Source: Halorhabdus sp. BNX81 (lineage in GTDB: Archaea; Halobacteriota; Halobacteria; Halobacteriales; Haloarculaceae). From it: a stretch of DNA of 64,000 bases. How positions within the stretch are numbered: position 1 is the stretch's first letter; each line of letters begins with the position of its first letter. Positions 7,973-16,988 of this stretch are shown here, one piece after another. A program made the translations under genes and the position numbers. Under the pieces are notes generated by a model. That model was not told the DNA's origin and searched no databases. It worked only from the letters and a program-made list of their open reading frames with translations. The DNA is taken from positions 372,001 to 436,000 of the forward strand of contig NZ_CP107254.1 of the NCBI RefSeq assembly GCF_029229925.1, written 5' to 3'.

Positions 7973-9744
7973 CCGCGCAACCGCCCGTCGTCGTCGTAGG
8001 TGTACCCTGCTTCGCGGAACGCGTCCCTGGCTTCGGACACGTCGATCTCACCATCCGATCCGGCGAACGGAACGAACGGATCGTCGCCGTCCCATTCGAA
8101 CTCCGTCGGTTCCCAGGCCGTTCCGGCAAGCGGCGTCGCCGCTGGTGTGGCGTAGCCCTCGAACACTGTCGAGGCGATGTACTCGGAATCGAGGAGTCGA
8201 GCGACCGCCTGCCGGAAGCGAACGTTGCCGAATGGCTCACGCCGTGCGTTGAATCCCACGTGATAGAACGACCGTGAGTCCGTCATGTAGGTCTCGATCG
8301 AGTCGCTGTCGGCCACGCTGTCGAGAACCTTCGGATGGACGGGACTGCCGGTTGCATCGACCGTCCCGTCGGTGACGAGTGAGACTGCCGCCGCGTCCGA
8401 CGGCGCGACCCGGACGTCGAATCGCTCGAACGGGATCGTGAATCGGTCCGGACCGCCACCGACCAGAAAGTGCTCGTCGAACCGCGAGAAAACGACTTGC
8501 TCTCCCGGCGTTCGTGACTCGAACTGTAACGGACCGCTTCCGACCGGGTCGGTGTTTGCCCAGACCAGTGCCTGCGTGATGCCTTCCGAGATGTCGATCC
8601 CGGCGATGTTCGTCTCTCCGGTCTTTTCCTGCCAGACGTGGGACGGAAGCATCGGGACCGTCAGCGCACGGGCTGCGACTGTCTCGACAGTGTCGCCGAA
8701 CCCGAACCGCACGGTCCGGTCGTCGAGACGCTCGACCGACTCGACCAGCGACGTTCGGCCCCGGAATCGGGGCGAGTGCACGGGCATGTCCCCTGTCCCC
8801 AGGCTCGTGTCATCGAGAAACCGATACGTGAAGACGACATCGGCTGCCGTCAGGTTCTGCCCGTCGTGCCAGGACAGTCCTTCCCGGAGGGTGACGGTCG
8901 CCGTCACGCCCAGGTCCGCAGTCCGTCGCCACGTCACGTCGGTGGCCAACCACGGCCTGATCTCGCTGCCCTGCTGTCGGGCGAGTGGATCATAGAGGAG
9001 CTTGGTCAGCGTGTTGGGTCCACGGTACTCGACCGCGATGGGGTTGCAGTTCTTCGTGATGCGGTCGTCCGTCAATACGACCCTGAGCGTCGTTGGATCC
9101 TCGCTCGGAGCGTCTGCAGGGCGATCGACGGCCAGATAGTTGATCGGCCTGTCGAGGCCGTCCACAGACCAGTTGTCGAACCGGTCGGTCCGGACCACAG
9201 TGATGTCCTTGGGGAAACACGCCATGGCGAACGGCTGGATCTCCCCGACGGCCTCTGTGGCCGACGTCACGGCACGTTGTCGGTCATCCGTTGTCGTTGA
9301 TCGCTGATCGACCAACCGCTCGTCGAGTCCGAGGTCGGAGATCCCGAAGGGGTTTTGCCACCCCTGCTCGGTAACGAACCGTGAGTGCAACGCGGGCCGA
9401 AGGAAGTCGGGGTCGTGCTGTGGTGGATATTGGCCCACGTAGACGTCAAAGGACTGGTTCAAGAGGATATCGCGGAGCAACTCCGTATTTGCTACCAACT
9501 CGATCGAAGCGTCGATCCCGGCCGTCGTCATGTGTTTCTGGAGGCGACGCGCGATCTGGACGGCCGCTTCGTCGTCGTCTGCCGGGACTGTCTTGATCGT
9601 CACCGAGACCTGCTCGGGGCTGTCCCGGTTGGTCAGACTCCGGGCGTACTGGAGACAGCCGGCACTGCCAACGGCCGCGCCGAATCCGACGCCGCCCAGC
9701 AGTTTCCGACGCGAGAGGGTGGGGGACACATCCGAAGAGTCCAT
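7969..9744 (-). CDS. Peptide/nickel-type ABC transporter solute-binding lipoprotein
   Basis: A 591-residue family 5 extracellular solute-binding protein. The N terminus has SRRKLLGG (residues 11-18) and a lipobox ending at Cys30 (GSAGC), so it is a Tat-exported lipoprotein. The central region has the family signature TVTLREGLSWHDGQNLTAADV and a later stretch, NARREPFGNVRFRQAVARLL. Relatives bind oligopeptides, nickel or sugars for import. No permease or ATPase genes are adjacent, so this is an orphan receptor; the only operon partner is the PAP2 gene. A TATA-like ATATAG about 28 bp before the ATG supports this start. Confidence 0.92.
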   Translation of the reverse strand: MDSSDVSPTLSRRKLLGGVGFGAAVGSAGCLQYARSLTNRDSPEQVSVTIKTVPADDDEAAVQIARRLQKHMTTAGIDASIELVANTELLRDILLNQSFDVYVGQYPPQHDPDFLRPALHSRFVTEQGWQNPFGISDLGLDERLVDQRSTTTDDRQRAVTSATEAVGEIQPFAMACFPKDITVVRTDRFDNWSVDGLDRPINYLAVDRPADAPSEDPTTLRVVLTDDRITKNCNPIAVEYRGPNTLTKLLYDPLARQQGSEIRPWLATDVTWRRTADLGVTATVTLREGLSWHDGQNLTAADVVFTYRFLDDTSLGTGDMPVHSPRFRGRTSLVESVERLDDRTVRFGFGDTVETVAARALTVPMLPSHVWQEKTGETNIAGIDISEGITQALVWANTDPVGSGPLQFESRTPGEQVVFSRFDEHFLVGGGPDRFTIPFERFDVRVAPSDAAAVSLVTDGTVDATGSPVHPKVLDSVADSDSIETYMTDSRSFYHVGFNARREPFGNVRFRQAVARLLDSEYIASTVFEGYATPAATPLAGTAWEPTEFEWDGDDPFVPFAGSDGEIDVSEARDAFREAGYTYDDDGRLRG

Positions 9745-10001
9745 GGAAGCGGAGGATTACTATATGGTTCTACGTTACGTTACATAACTGTGGCGTCTTT
9801 GCGTTCGTTCCCGCCGAATCGACATAGCGATTGTCAGTAGGGCAGACACCGCCAGCGTCCGGACGGTCCACGTTTTGCCGCCCTATATCGATCTGTATAC
9901 CGTCGGGGACCCGTGTAGACATCGACGAATGAAAGCAGTTATTCGCTCGGGGGCTAATGACGACCCACGATGAGCCATGGAACCCGGGGCACGGTGATAG
10001 T

Positions 10002-11180
10002 ATGCGCGTCGTAGTCAAGTTCGGCGGGACGAGTCTGGGTAGCGGTGATCGGATCGAACGAGCGGCCGACTCGATCGCCGCTGTCGTCGAGCAGGGGCAC
10101 GAAGTCGCCGTCGTGGCCAGCGCGATGGGGTCGACGACGGACCATCTGCTGGAGGAAATCGAGTACGAGGCCGACGAGGCCGATCAGGCCGAAATCGTCA
10201 GCATGGGCGAACGGACCTCCGTTCGGATGCTCAAGGGGGCACTGTCGGCCCGCGGGATCAGTGCGGCCTTTCTCGAACCGGGCAGCGAGGACTGGCCGAT
10301 CATCACCGACGAGTACGGCGAGGTCGACGTCGACGAAACGACCCAACGTGCCCACGCCCTGGCTGGCCAGTTGAAAGATGTTGTGCCGGTTCTCACCGGG
10401 TTCCTGGCCGAGGATCACAGCGGGAACGTCACCACGCTGGGTCGTGGTGGCAGCGACACGACCGCGGTGATGCTCGGGAAGTACATGGATGCAGACGAGG
10501 TCGTCATCGTCACCGACGTCGAGGGCGTCATGACCGGCGATCCGCGGGTCGTCGAGGGGGCCCGCAACGTGGGCGAGATCTCCGTCGACGAACTCCGGAA
10601 CCTCTCCTTTCGGGGCGCGGAGGTCGTCGCACCGAGCGCCCTCTCGTACAAGGACGGCAACATGGACGTCCGCGTCGTTCACTATCAGCACGACAATCTG
10701 CTGAAGGGCGGGACCTCCATCGAGGGCGAGTTCCAGAAACTCATCGATCTCCAGGAAAACCGACTGTGCTGTCTGACCGTCGCGGGCCGGGCGATCCGCA
10801 ACCAGTCGGGGATTCTCGCCCAGCTTACGAACGCTCTCGCCGACGAAGGCATCAACGTCGAGGCCGTCTCCAGCGGGATGGACTCGATCACCTTCTATCT
10901 CGACACCGAGGTGGCAGAGACGGCCGAAGCTATCCTGCACGACGAAGTCGTCGACGCCGACGTCCTCTCGAGTATCACCGTCATCCAGGACGTCGCCGTC
11001 ATCCGCGTGACCGGCGGGGAGCTACCGGATCAGCCGGGTGCGGTCAAACAGGTCATCGATCCCGTCTCGGAAGCCCACATCAACCTGCTGGACGTGATCA
11101 CGAGCGCGACATCGATCGCCGTCTTCGTCCCCTGGGACGATCGCGAACAGGCACTCGAACTGGTTCAAGACGCCCTTTGA
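10002..11180 (+). CDS. lysC: Aspartate kinase
   Basis: A 392-residue monofunctional aspartate kinase, which phosphorylates aspartate as the first step to threonine, methionine and lysine. The N terminus has KFGGTSLGSG at residues 5-14, the kinase domain contains TTLGRGGSDTTA, and the C terminus after about residue 260 holds two ACT domains (GILAQLTNALADEGINVE and GELPDQPGAVKQV), which usually mediate feedback inhibition by end-product amino acids. I chose the ATG at 10002 because it gives MRVVVKFGG; an upstream in-frame ATG at 9957 adds 15 unconserved residues. No other pathway gene is adjacent. Confidence 0.95.
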   Translation: MRVVVKFGGTSLGSGDRIERAADSIAAVVEQGHEVAVVASAMGSTTDHLLEEIEYEADEADQAEIVSMGERTSVRMLKGALSARGISAAFLEPGSEDWPIITDEYGEVDVDETTQRAHALAGQLKDVVPVLTGFLAEDHSGNVTTLGRGGSDTTAVMLGKYMDADEVVIVTDVEGVMTGDPRVVEGARNVGEISVDELRNLSFRGAEVVAPSALSYKDGNMDVRVVHYQHDNLLKGGTSIEGEFQKLIDLQENRLCCLTVAGRAIRNQSGILAQLTNALADEGINVEAVSSGMDSITFYLDTEVAETAEAILHDEVVDADVLSSITVIQDVAVIRVTGGELPDQPGAVKQVIDPVSEAHINLLDVITSATSIAVFVPWDDREQALELVQDAL

Positions 11181-11202
11181 GTCCGCGCCGGGTTGGCACG
11201 TT

Positions 11203-11751
11203 TCACTGCCCGAACAACTCGTAGTACAACACGCCGAGCAGCGTCCGGCCGTCGCGTAACTCGTCGTCCCGGGCCGCCCCGCGGAGGGATTCGACGGTCG
11301 TCGTCCCGACGCGGATCGACTCGTTGTAATCGAGGTCCTGCTCGCCAGTCGGCGTACAGTCCTCGGCGAGGACATAGTGAAAGACGGCGTCCGAGAACCC
11401 GTTGGCGGGTTCGACGGTCGTCAGGTGGTCAATCGTCCCGGCTTCGTACCCAGTCTCTTCTTTGAGTTCGCGGGCGACTGCCGTCCGGAGGTCCTCGTCG
11501 TCGGGCTCGACGCTGCCAGCCGGCAGCCCGTAGTTGACCCGCCGGACAGGCTGTCGCCATTCTTCGATAACGACCACCTCATCGTCCGGTGTCAGTGGCA
11601 GGATCACGACGCTTTCGCCCTCCGACAGATAGTCGAACTCGGTCTCGGTGCCGTCCGGCAGTCGGACCGTCTCTGTGATGACGTCGAACCCCTCGCAGGT
11701 GTAGGTGGTCTCGCTCGATAGCGTCTCCCAGGCGAGTGACTCCTCGGACAT
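11203..11751 (-). CDS. NUDIX hydrolase, ADP-ribose pyrophosphatase-like
   Basis: A 182-residue NUDIX protein. The box is G-S-V-E-P-D-D-E then AVARELKEETGYE, matching Gx5Ex7REuxEExGu, so it should hydrolyse a nucleoside diphosphate linked to another group. The preceding stretch, VVVIEEWRQPVR, is typical of the ADP-ribose pyrophosphatase branch. It is convergent with the aspartate kinase gene, with 22 bp between them. The ATG at 11751 is preceded by an A/T-rich stretch that may hold its promoter. Confidence 0.9.
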   Translation of the reverse strand: MSEESLAWETLSSETTYTCEGFDVITETVRLPDGTETEFDYLSEGESVVILPLTPDDEVVVIEEWRQPVRRVNYGLPAGSVEPDDEDLRTAVARELKEETGYEAGTIDHLTTVEPANGFSDAVFHYVLAEDCTPTGEQDLDYNESIRVGTTTVESLRGAARDDELRDGRTLLGVLYYELFGQ

Positions 11752-12191
11752 ATACTCGGGTTACGTGCCACGGATATAAACTGTCACGGCCCCGGGGATG
11801 CCCCCTTCTGAGAGCGACACGGCAGGGAGGCGCTTCATGCAGGACATCGCCGACGCTCTCGATCCAGGATTCCGTGGCACGCCGAAAAGTCATGGTTGGC
11901 CATTATATAAAAAAGACTATATTTACTGGGACCAGTTCACTCAACCCGGTTGTAGTGGAACCAAACCGCAACCCGGCGAATACATTCTCCATGTGGTCGT
12001 TGTAACAGAATGTACTATTTTCGTAGACATATGAATTATCACTTTTGGATATGGCCATCATACATTCTAAAATACACCTTAACACAAGAATTTGGGTGGG
12101 CTAATATACTCTTCAGAAGCTATCAAGAACTGAAAATCACCCCTCCTTTAATATACCTTATCAGCGAATATGTGGCTGGAGGAAGGCAGCA
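11752..12191. other. Intergenic region with an A+T-rich island
   Basis: The part from about 11880 to 12190 is strongly A+T-rich compared with the surrounding sequence. It has several TATA-like strings (TATATAAAAAAG, CTTTAATATACC), and the reading frames in it are short and look non-coding. The CTTTAATATACC near 12145 lies about 35 bp before the DoxX ATG and is a likely promoter, with a GGAGG ribosome-binding site at about 12178. The rest may be foreign DNA or a regulatory region; I see no tRNA or recognisable gene. Confidence 0.5.
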
Positions 12192-12719
12192 ATGGTAAAT
12201 ACCGAGGTGGACACAACGCTGTTCGGGACGGATGTATCGTACGAGATAGACGGTAGGTGGTTGGCCTACTGGACGTTCCTGTTGCGAGTGGTCGTCGGGT
12301 GGTGGTTCTTCCACGCAGGCATCACGAAGGTGCTTGAGAGTGGCGTCTCATACAACGCCAGTTGGTTCGTCGCCCAGGAGGGGCTGGTTCTCTCGCCGAT
12401 CATGAACCTCTTCCAGTCCGGGATTCCCTATGGGCTTGTCCAGTTCTGGATCCCGGTCGGCGAGACCCTGATCGGACTCGGCCTGCTGGTCGGGTGTCTC
12501 GTCAGGCTCGCGTCCTTTTTCGGCGCGTTCCTGATGATGTTCTTTGTGACCACCAACCGTGGGTTCGCCCACAGTATGGTTAACAGCGACCTGATGGGGC
12601 TGCTGTTGTTCATCACGCTGATCGTGCTGGCTGCCGGTCGCGTGTGGGGTATCGATGCATACCTCGAACGGCTGGACATCGTCCAAAAGTATCCCCGACT
12701 GCGGTACCTGCTCGGCTAA
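12192..12719 (+). CDS. DoxX-family membrane protein
   Basis: A 175-residue protein with four hydrophobic segments and the DoxX-type N-terminal signature RVVVGWWFFHAGITKVLE. Relatives include the small subunit of archaeal thiosulfate:quinone oxidoreductase and many membrane proteins of unknown function linked to redox stress. A GGAGG motif about 10 bp upstream supports the ATG at 12192. It is followed after 14 bp by a small membrane protein gene that has its own strong Shine-Dalgarno, so the pair probably forms a complex. No terminal oxidase genes are nearby. Confidence 0.88.
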   Translation: MVNTEVDTTLFGTDVSYEIDGRWLAYWTFLLRVVVGWWFFHAGITKVLESGVSYNASWFVAQEGLVLSPIMNLFQSGIPYGLVQFWIPVGETLIGLGLLVGCLVRLASFFGAFLMMFFVTTNRGFAHSMVNSDLMGLLLFITLIVLAAGRVWGIDAYLERLDIVQKYPRLRYLLG

Positions 12720-12733
12720 GGAGGTGACAAAAT

Positions 12734-13021
12734 ATGGCAACTAACACAGCAACCGACGAAACGCTGGCTGACCAGATCGCGATGGCCGTTGGCGGAGGGC
12801 TCCTCCTTGTGAGTGTCTTCGTGATGGGCCTCATCGAAGTGATCACCGGCAGCCCGTACAATCCAGTTCGGGAGGTCGTCGAAGGTGGGCGATCGATGAT
12901 CGTGGTCAACGAGGCTGCGACGTTCGGTCCCTACATTCGCGGGCTCCTGTTGACACTCGGCCTGGTCGTCCTCGGCGTGTTCGCGATCTACGCGTTCGCG
13001 ACCAAGCAACACCTCGAGTAA
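12734..13021 (+). CDS. Small two-helix membrane protein paired with DoxX
   Basis: A 95-residue protein with two hydrophobic helices (about residues 20-37 and 70-88) separated by a polar loop. AAGGAGGTGACAA just upstream is an unusually strong Shine-Dalgarno for this genome and fixes the ATG at 12734. Translation is probably coupled with the DoxX gene 14 bp upstream. No known domain is recognised; a subunit or partner role for the DoxX protein is inferred only from the gene order. Confidence 0.75.
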   Translation: MATNTATDETLADQIAMAVGGGLLLVSVFVMGLIEVITGSPYNPVREVVEGGRSMIVVNEAATFGPYIRGLLLTLGLVVLGVFAIYAFATKQHLE

Positions 13022-13102
13022 CGCCGCTGCATTTCGATCTCTTTTCCGGCAAATCTAGGCGGACCGAAGGAAAGTTCCGTCTGGGTCCCCGAGACAGCAC
13101 TA

Positions 13103-14347
13103 ATGACGGTACGTGAAACAGGGGACGTAGACGTCGGGTCGATCCGGGACGACTTCCCCGTGCTGGAGCGGGAGTTCGAGGGGACACCGCTGGTCTATCT
13201 CGACAACGCGGCGACGACACAGACGCCCCAGCGGGTCATCGACACTATCAGTGAGTACTACGAGACCTACAACGCAAACGTCCATCGGGGCCTCCATCAG
13301 CTCAGCCAGGAGGCCAGTGTGGCTTACGAGGAGGCCCACGACACTGTCGCCGAATTCGTCGGCGCGAGCGGCCGCGAGGAACTCGTCTTCACCGGCAACA
13401 CGACCGAATCGGAGAATCTGGTGGCCTACGCGTGGGGACTGCACGAACTCGGCCCCGGCGACGAGGTCGTCCTCACGGAGATGGAACACCACGCGTCGCT
13501 GGTGACCTGGCAACAGATCGCCAAGCGGACCGGCGCGACGGTGCGATACATCCGGGTTACCGACGAGGGTCACCTCGACATGGAGCACGCCAAAGAGCTG
13601 ATCGGCCCCGAGACGGCGATGGTCTCGGTGGTCCACGTCTCGAACACGCTCGGGACGATCAACCCCGTCGCCGACCTCGCCGAGCTGGCCCACGCCGAGG
13701 ACGCGCTCATCTTCGTCGACGGCGCCCAGGCCGTCCCGAACCGGCCGGTCGACGTGAAAGCGATCGACGCTGACTTCTATGCCTTCTCCGGTCACAAGAT
13801 GGCCGGACCGACCGGGATCGGGTGTCTCTACGGCAAGCAAGCGACCCTCGAGGACATGGAGCCGTTCAACTACGGCGGCGATATGATCACGAAAGTCACG
13901 TTCGATGATGCTACCTGGAACGAACTGCCCTGGAAGTTCGAGGCCGGGACACCCAAGATTGCCCAGGGGATCGCCCTGGCGGAGGCCGCCGACTACCTCG
14001 CTGACATTGGGATGGACCGAATCGCCCGCCACGAGAACGAACTCGCCCAGTATGCCATCGACCGCCTCGGGGAGTTCGACGACATCGAGATCTACGGCCC
14101 ACCGGCCGGCGAGGAACGCGGTGGCCTGGTCTCGTTCAATCTGGAATCAGTCCACGCCCACGACCTCTCCTCGATTCTCAACGACTACGCGGTCGCCATC
14201 CGGGCCGGCGATCACTGCACCCAGCCGCTGCACGACAAACTCGGCGTTGCTGCCAGCGCGCGTGCCTCGTTTTACCTCTACAACACGACTGACGAGATCG
14301 ACGTGCTGATCGAGGCGATCGACGACGCCCGAGAGCTGTTTGGGTGA
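13103..14347 (+). CDS. sufS: Cysteine desulfurase SufS
   Basis: A 414-residue class V PLP enzyme of the SufS group, which takes sulfur from cysteine for iron-sulfur cluster assembly. The PLP lysine is K232 in FSGHKMAGPTG, and the active-site cysteine is C372 in GDHCTQPLH, in the long-lobe position typical of SufS. VYLDNAATTQTP near the N terminus is also a family hallmark. SufU follows 1.6 kb downstream on the same strand with an opposite-strand gene between. The 3' end of the gene is partly repeated downstream behind a hairpin element. Confidence 0.95.
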   Translation: MTVRETGDVDVGSIRDDFPVLEREFEGTPLVYLDNAATTQTPQRVIDTISEYYETYNANVHRGLHQLSQEASVAYEEAHDTVAEFVGASGREELVFTGNTTESENLVAYAWGLHELGPGDEVVLTEMEHHASLVTWQQIAKRTGATVRYIRVTDEGHLDMEHAKELIGPETAMVSVVHVSNTLGTINPVADLAELAHAEDALIFVDGAQAVPNRPVDVKAIDADFYAFSGHKMAGPTGIGCLYGKQATLEDMEPFNYGGDMITKVTFDDATWNELPWKFEAGTPKIAQGIALAEAADYLADIGMDRIARHENELAQYAIDRLGEFDDIEIYGPPAGEERGGLVSFNLESVHAHDLSSILNDYAVAIRAGDHCTQPLHDKLGVAASARASFYLYNTTDEIDVLIEAIDDARELFG

Positions 14348-14488
14348 GCATACGCGGCCTGTGGCCGCGTTTCGCCGGTCCCGAGGCGTAGCCGAGGGAT
14401 CGGTTTTTTTGGTCCAGATTTTTGCCGCGAGTGGTCGCCGAAGGCGACCCGAGCGGGAAAAAGGTGGTCGACGACGCCCGCGAGCTGT
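14319..14488 (+). repeat. Hairpin element behind sufS, flanked by copies of the sufS 3' end
   Basis: A 21-bp piece of the sufS end, 14319-14339, recurs at 14468-14488 with one mismatch. Between the copies lie a GCGGCC..GGCCGC hairpin, a TCCC..GGGA hairpin, a T-rich box TTTTTTTGGTCCAGATTTTTG, a GTCGCC-GAA-GGCGAC hairpin and CGAGCGGGAAAAAGGTGG. The order and the two boxes match those of the units behind the radical SAM gene at 6.7-7.1 kb, although the hairpin stems differ in sequence. The T-run next to a hairpin could end sufS transcription. Confidence 0.8.
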
Positions 14489-14522
14489 CGGTTAGAGTGA
14501 CGGCAAGCGCGGTTTGTCGGCG

Positions 14523-15797
14523 TCACTCGGCGGCGTCGGGCGAACCCCACTCCCACTTGGTGCGGTCGATCTTCTCATCGAGGGTTGCCAGTCGCGTCTC
14601 GAAGGGATCGTCGTCGACGGACGCCCACTTCTCGGCGACGGCCTGTGCGTCCCGAAGGGTGTCGGCCGCCTGTCCGTACAGCGAGCGGGCGGCCTCGGCG
14701 TCGTCGTCCTCGCAGTTTTCACCTTCGTCTTCGAGGCGCTCGGCGTGCTCGACTAGTGCCTCGACGGTGTTTTCGGCGATTCCCTCGAGTTCGCTCTCGG
14801 TCGACAGCTCCGGGAGGTCGGCTGTTCGATCCCAGTCCGTCTCGTGGGCGGCGTCGAACCGCCGGTATGCCTCCAGCCAGCGTGTCGCCGCAGTCTCCGG
14901 GTCGTCCGCGTTTCTGGCCGCGTCGAGTGCGTCCTGGCTTGCCTCGACGTAACCGGTATCGAGCCCCGCGACACCCTCAACGAACGCCTCGACGCGGTCG
15001 ATCACGCTCTCGGAAACGTGATCGAACCGTTCGCCGACGTTCGCGAGCGTATCAGCTGCTGTGGCCGCTGTCGTATAGGACCGACAGAAGGCTTCGTAAT
15101 CGTCCTCGCCCGTCGACTCCGCTGTTTCGAGTGCTGCCTCGCCGCGTTCGATCCAGGTGGTGACGTATCGCCGCTCGAACTCCCGCTCGGCCTCGGTCAC
15201 CCGGTCACCCAGCTTCTCGCGTGGGGCCATCTCGGCGTTGGCTGCCTCGTGGCGCGCCTCGGAGAGCTTCGAGCGGGTTCGGACCAACCGGTTTTCCGTG
15301 GGTTCGTCCGCCCGGATGCGCTCCTCCAGCGTGTCGAGGCGCTCCATGGCGGTCTCGATGGCATCGTCGACCGTTCGGTAGGTCTCGGCGACGGTCTCGA
15401 CATACGTCGCCGTCGATTCGAGATCGCCCGCGGTCGGCGAGAAGGTGATCGACTCCGTATCGTGGCCGACGACCACCGTCTCGTTCAACAGCCCGGAGTC
15501 GACCTCGCAGGTCGTGATCGCGTCCATCTCGAAGGTGATCTCGGCCTCTTCTGGCTGGTCGCCGAGGATGATCACTACCCGTTCGTCGGTCGCGAGGAGA
15601 TACGCGGCGTGGTCCCCATCGGGCTCGACGGTCGTGGTCCGGCCGTCCGTCTCGTGCTCAACGCCGTCGCTCGCCAGCACGTGCTCGGGCTGTTCGCCGT
15701 TGTCCAGCAACTCGGCGAACGCGGCCGGGTCGAGATCCGCGTCTGTCTCTCCACCCCCAATCAACGAGTCGGATAGGTCGTTCACTCTGTCGAACAT
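14523..15797 (-). CDS. Uncharacterised coiled-coil protein with PH-like N-terminal region
   Basis: A 424-residue acidic protein. Residues about 40-130 hold a beta-rich stretch (YLLATDERVVIILGD and following) that resembles the bacterial PH-like fold. The remainder is almost entirely alpha-helical, rich in Ala, Glu and Arg, and likely coiled coil or helical repeats. There is no signal peptide or membrane segment. The start is ATG 15797 (MFDRVNDLSDS); a longer frame upstream lacks conservation features. It sits between sufS and sufU on the opposite strand, which says little. Function unknown. Confidence 0.75.
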   Translation of the reverse strand: MFDRVNDLSDSLIGGGETDADLDPAAFAELLDNGEQPEHVLASDGVEHETDGRTTTVEPDGDHAAYLLATDERVVIILGDQPEEAEITFEMDAITTCEVDSGLLNETVVVGHDTESITFSPTAGDLESTATYVETVAETYRTVDDAIETAMERLDTLEERIRADEPTENRLVRTRSKLSEARHEAANAEMAPREKLGDRVTEAEREFERRYVTTWIERGEAALETAESTGEDDYEAFCRSYTTAATAADTLANVGERFDHVSESVIDRVEAFVEGVAGLDTGYVEASQDALDAARNADDPETAATRWLEAYRRFDAAHETDWDRTADLPELSTESELEGIAENTVEALVEHAERLEDEGENCEDDDAEAARSLYGQAADTLRDAQAVAEKWASVDDDPFETRLATLDEKIDRTKWEWGSPDAAE

Positions 15798-15958
15798 TGA
15801 TGTCTCGCCCCTCGCCGGGACCGCTCCATACTGTGACCTGTGATATTGTAGGGTATTAATAATACGCTTTTCGGCCACACTCTCACACCGGCTCACGTCA
15901 GCATGCCAACTCATCCCGCGGAACGTTTTTCGGCCGGTATCACCTATCCGGCACTACT

Positions 15959-16399
15959 ATGGGAATCGGCGGCAGCGACATGTACCGACAGCAGATCCTC
16001 GATCACTACAAGAACCCGCGGAACCACGGCGAACTCGACGATGCCACGTTCTCTCACACCGGCGAGAACCCGATGTGTGGAGACACCATCGAGATGGACA
16101 TCGTCCTCGATGACGACGAGGAGACCATCGAAGCCGTCGCCTTCCGCGGCGACGGGTGTGCGATCTCTCAGGCCTCGGCGTCGATGCTCTCCGAACGGCT
16201 TCAGGGAATGACGATCGAGGAACTGGAAGCACTGGATCGGGACGACGTCATCGACATGCTCGGGGTGGACATCTCGCCGATGCGCGTCAAATGTGCCGTC
16301 CTCGCCGAGAAGGTCGCCCAGGACGGCGCGGAGATCTACTTCGGCGAGAAGGACCTCGACATGACTTCGACCGAGGACGACGACGCTCACGAGGAGTAG
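15959..16399 (+). CDS. sufU: Iron-sulfur assembly scaffold protein SufU
   Basis: A 146-residue NifU/IscU-like protein of the SufU type. The three conserved cysteines are present: C40 in PMCGD, C67 in GDGCAIS and C112 in RVKCAV, with Asp42 following the first. SufU binds zinc and accepts sulfur from SufS, which is encoded 1.6 kb upstream. The short gap between C67 and C112 and the MYRQQILDHYKNPRN start are typical. The ATG at 15959 lies behind an A/T-containing stretch. The acidic tail is a haloarchaeal adaptation. Confidence 0.93.
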   Translation: MGIGGSDMYRQQILDHYKNPRNHGELDDATFSHTGENPMCGDTIEMDIVLDDDEETIEAVAFRGDGCAISQASASMLSERLQGMTIEELEALDRDDVIDMLGVDISPMRVKCAVLAEKVAQDGAEIYFGEKDLDMTSTEDDDAHEE

Positions 16400-16443
16400 C
16401 CGGTCGATCGGTTTTTCCGGGCCGCACTCTCCGTCTCGGCTGT

Positions 16444-16806
16444 TCACTCGGCTCGCTCGATCAGCGTCGGCTCTTCGTCAGCGTGGGTAAGTTCGACCGC
16501 GTGATCGGTGTGTCTGGCGTGGGTCTGTGCCCACCGTCGCGCTCCGCGCTCGTCGAGGCGCTGGACTGATTCGGGACACTGTCGGCAGTCTGCCTGCCAG
16601 GTCGAGACGCCGTCGGGGAAGTGCCCGGTGTGCCGTTGGTGATCGAGGGCGAACTGTTCGAGCGCCTGGTTGCCGACCGCGAGTTCCTCCAGTTCGTAGG
16701 CCAGGTCCCACTCGCGCCCGCAACGCTCGCAAGTGATCGTCGGTACGTCCTCGATATCCGCAGGGCCGAGTGGACCAGCTGGCCCCTCGTCGCTGTCGTT
16801 TGGCAT
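16444..16806 (-). CDS. Uncharacterised protein with two CxxC zinc knuckles
   Basis: A 120-residue acidic protein beginning MPNDSDEGPA. It has CERCGREW at about residues 24-31 and CRQCPE further on, giving four cysteines, together with several histidines in the second half (HQRHTGHF, HARHTDH). A zinc site is likely. I chose ATG 16806; a longer frame upstream reads through the heme-protein tail repeat and is spurious. It converges with sufU. No function is recognised. Confidence 0.7.
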   Translation of the reverse strand: MPNDSDEGPAGPLGPADIEDVPTITCERCGREWDLAYELEELAVGNQALEQFALDHQRHTGHFPDGVSTWQADCRQCPESVQRLDERGARRWAQTHARHTDHAVELTHADEEPTLIERAE

Positions 16807-16855
16807 AGCGATCACTGGGTAGCGACACACTTGAGGATTCGCGTCGGCGGACCGA

Positions 16856-16913
16856 TCACGCCAGGAAGACGTGCCGTGGCTGGTCCGCCAGGACTTCACG
16901 CCCCCATTCGACG
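16856..16913 (-). repeat. Detached copy of the heme-protein gene 3' end
   Basis: Positions 16858-16913 are identical over 56 bp to 17914-17969, the last codons of the HemQ/PitA gene. The copy encodes VEWGREVLADQPRHVFLA followed by its own stop codon (TGA rather than TAG), and it has no start. It lies just beyond the HepT/MntA toxin-antitoxin pair, so the two copies bracket that module as direct repeats 1,056 bp apart. This suggests insertion at, or recombination through, the 3' end of the heme-protein gene. Confidence 0.85.
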
Positions 16914-16988
16914 ATATCCTGAACGTTCCCGGACTGATGGCTGGCTGACCGCTCTTGGCGTCGTCGGCTCCCCACTCGAACGGCAGGC

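Noticed and set aside
11903-12085. A 60-residue frame in the A+T-rich island
   Set aside because: No ribosome-binding site or plausible domain; its composition reflects the A/T-rich DNA.
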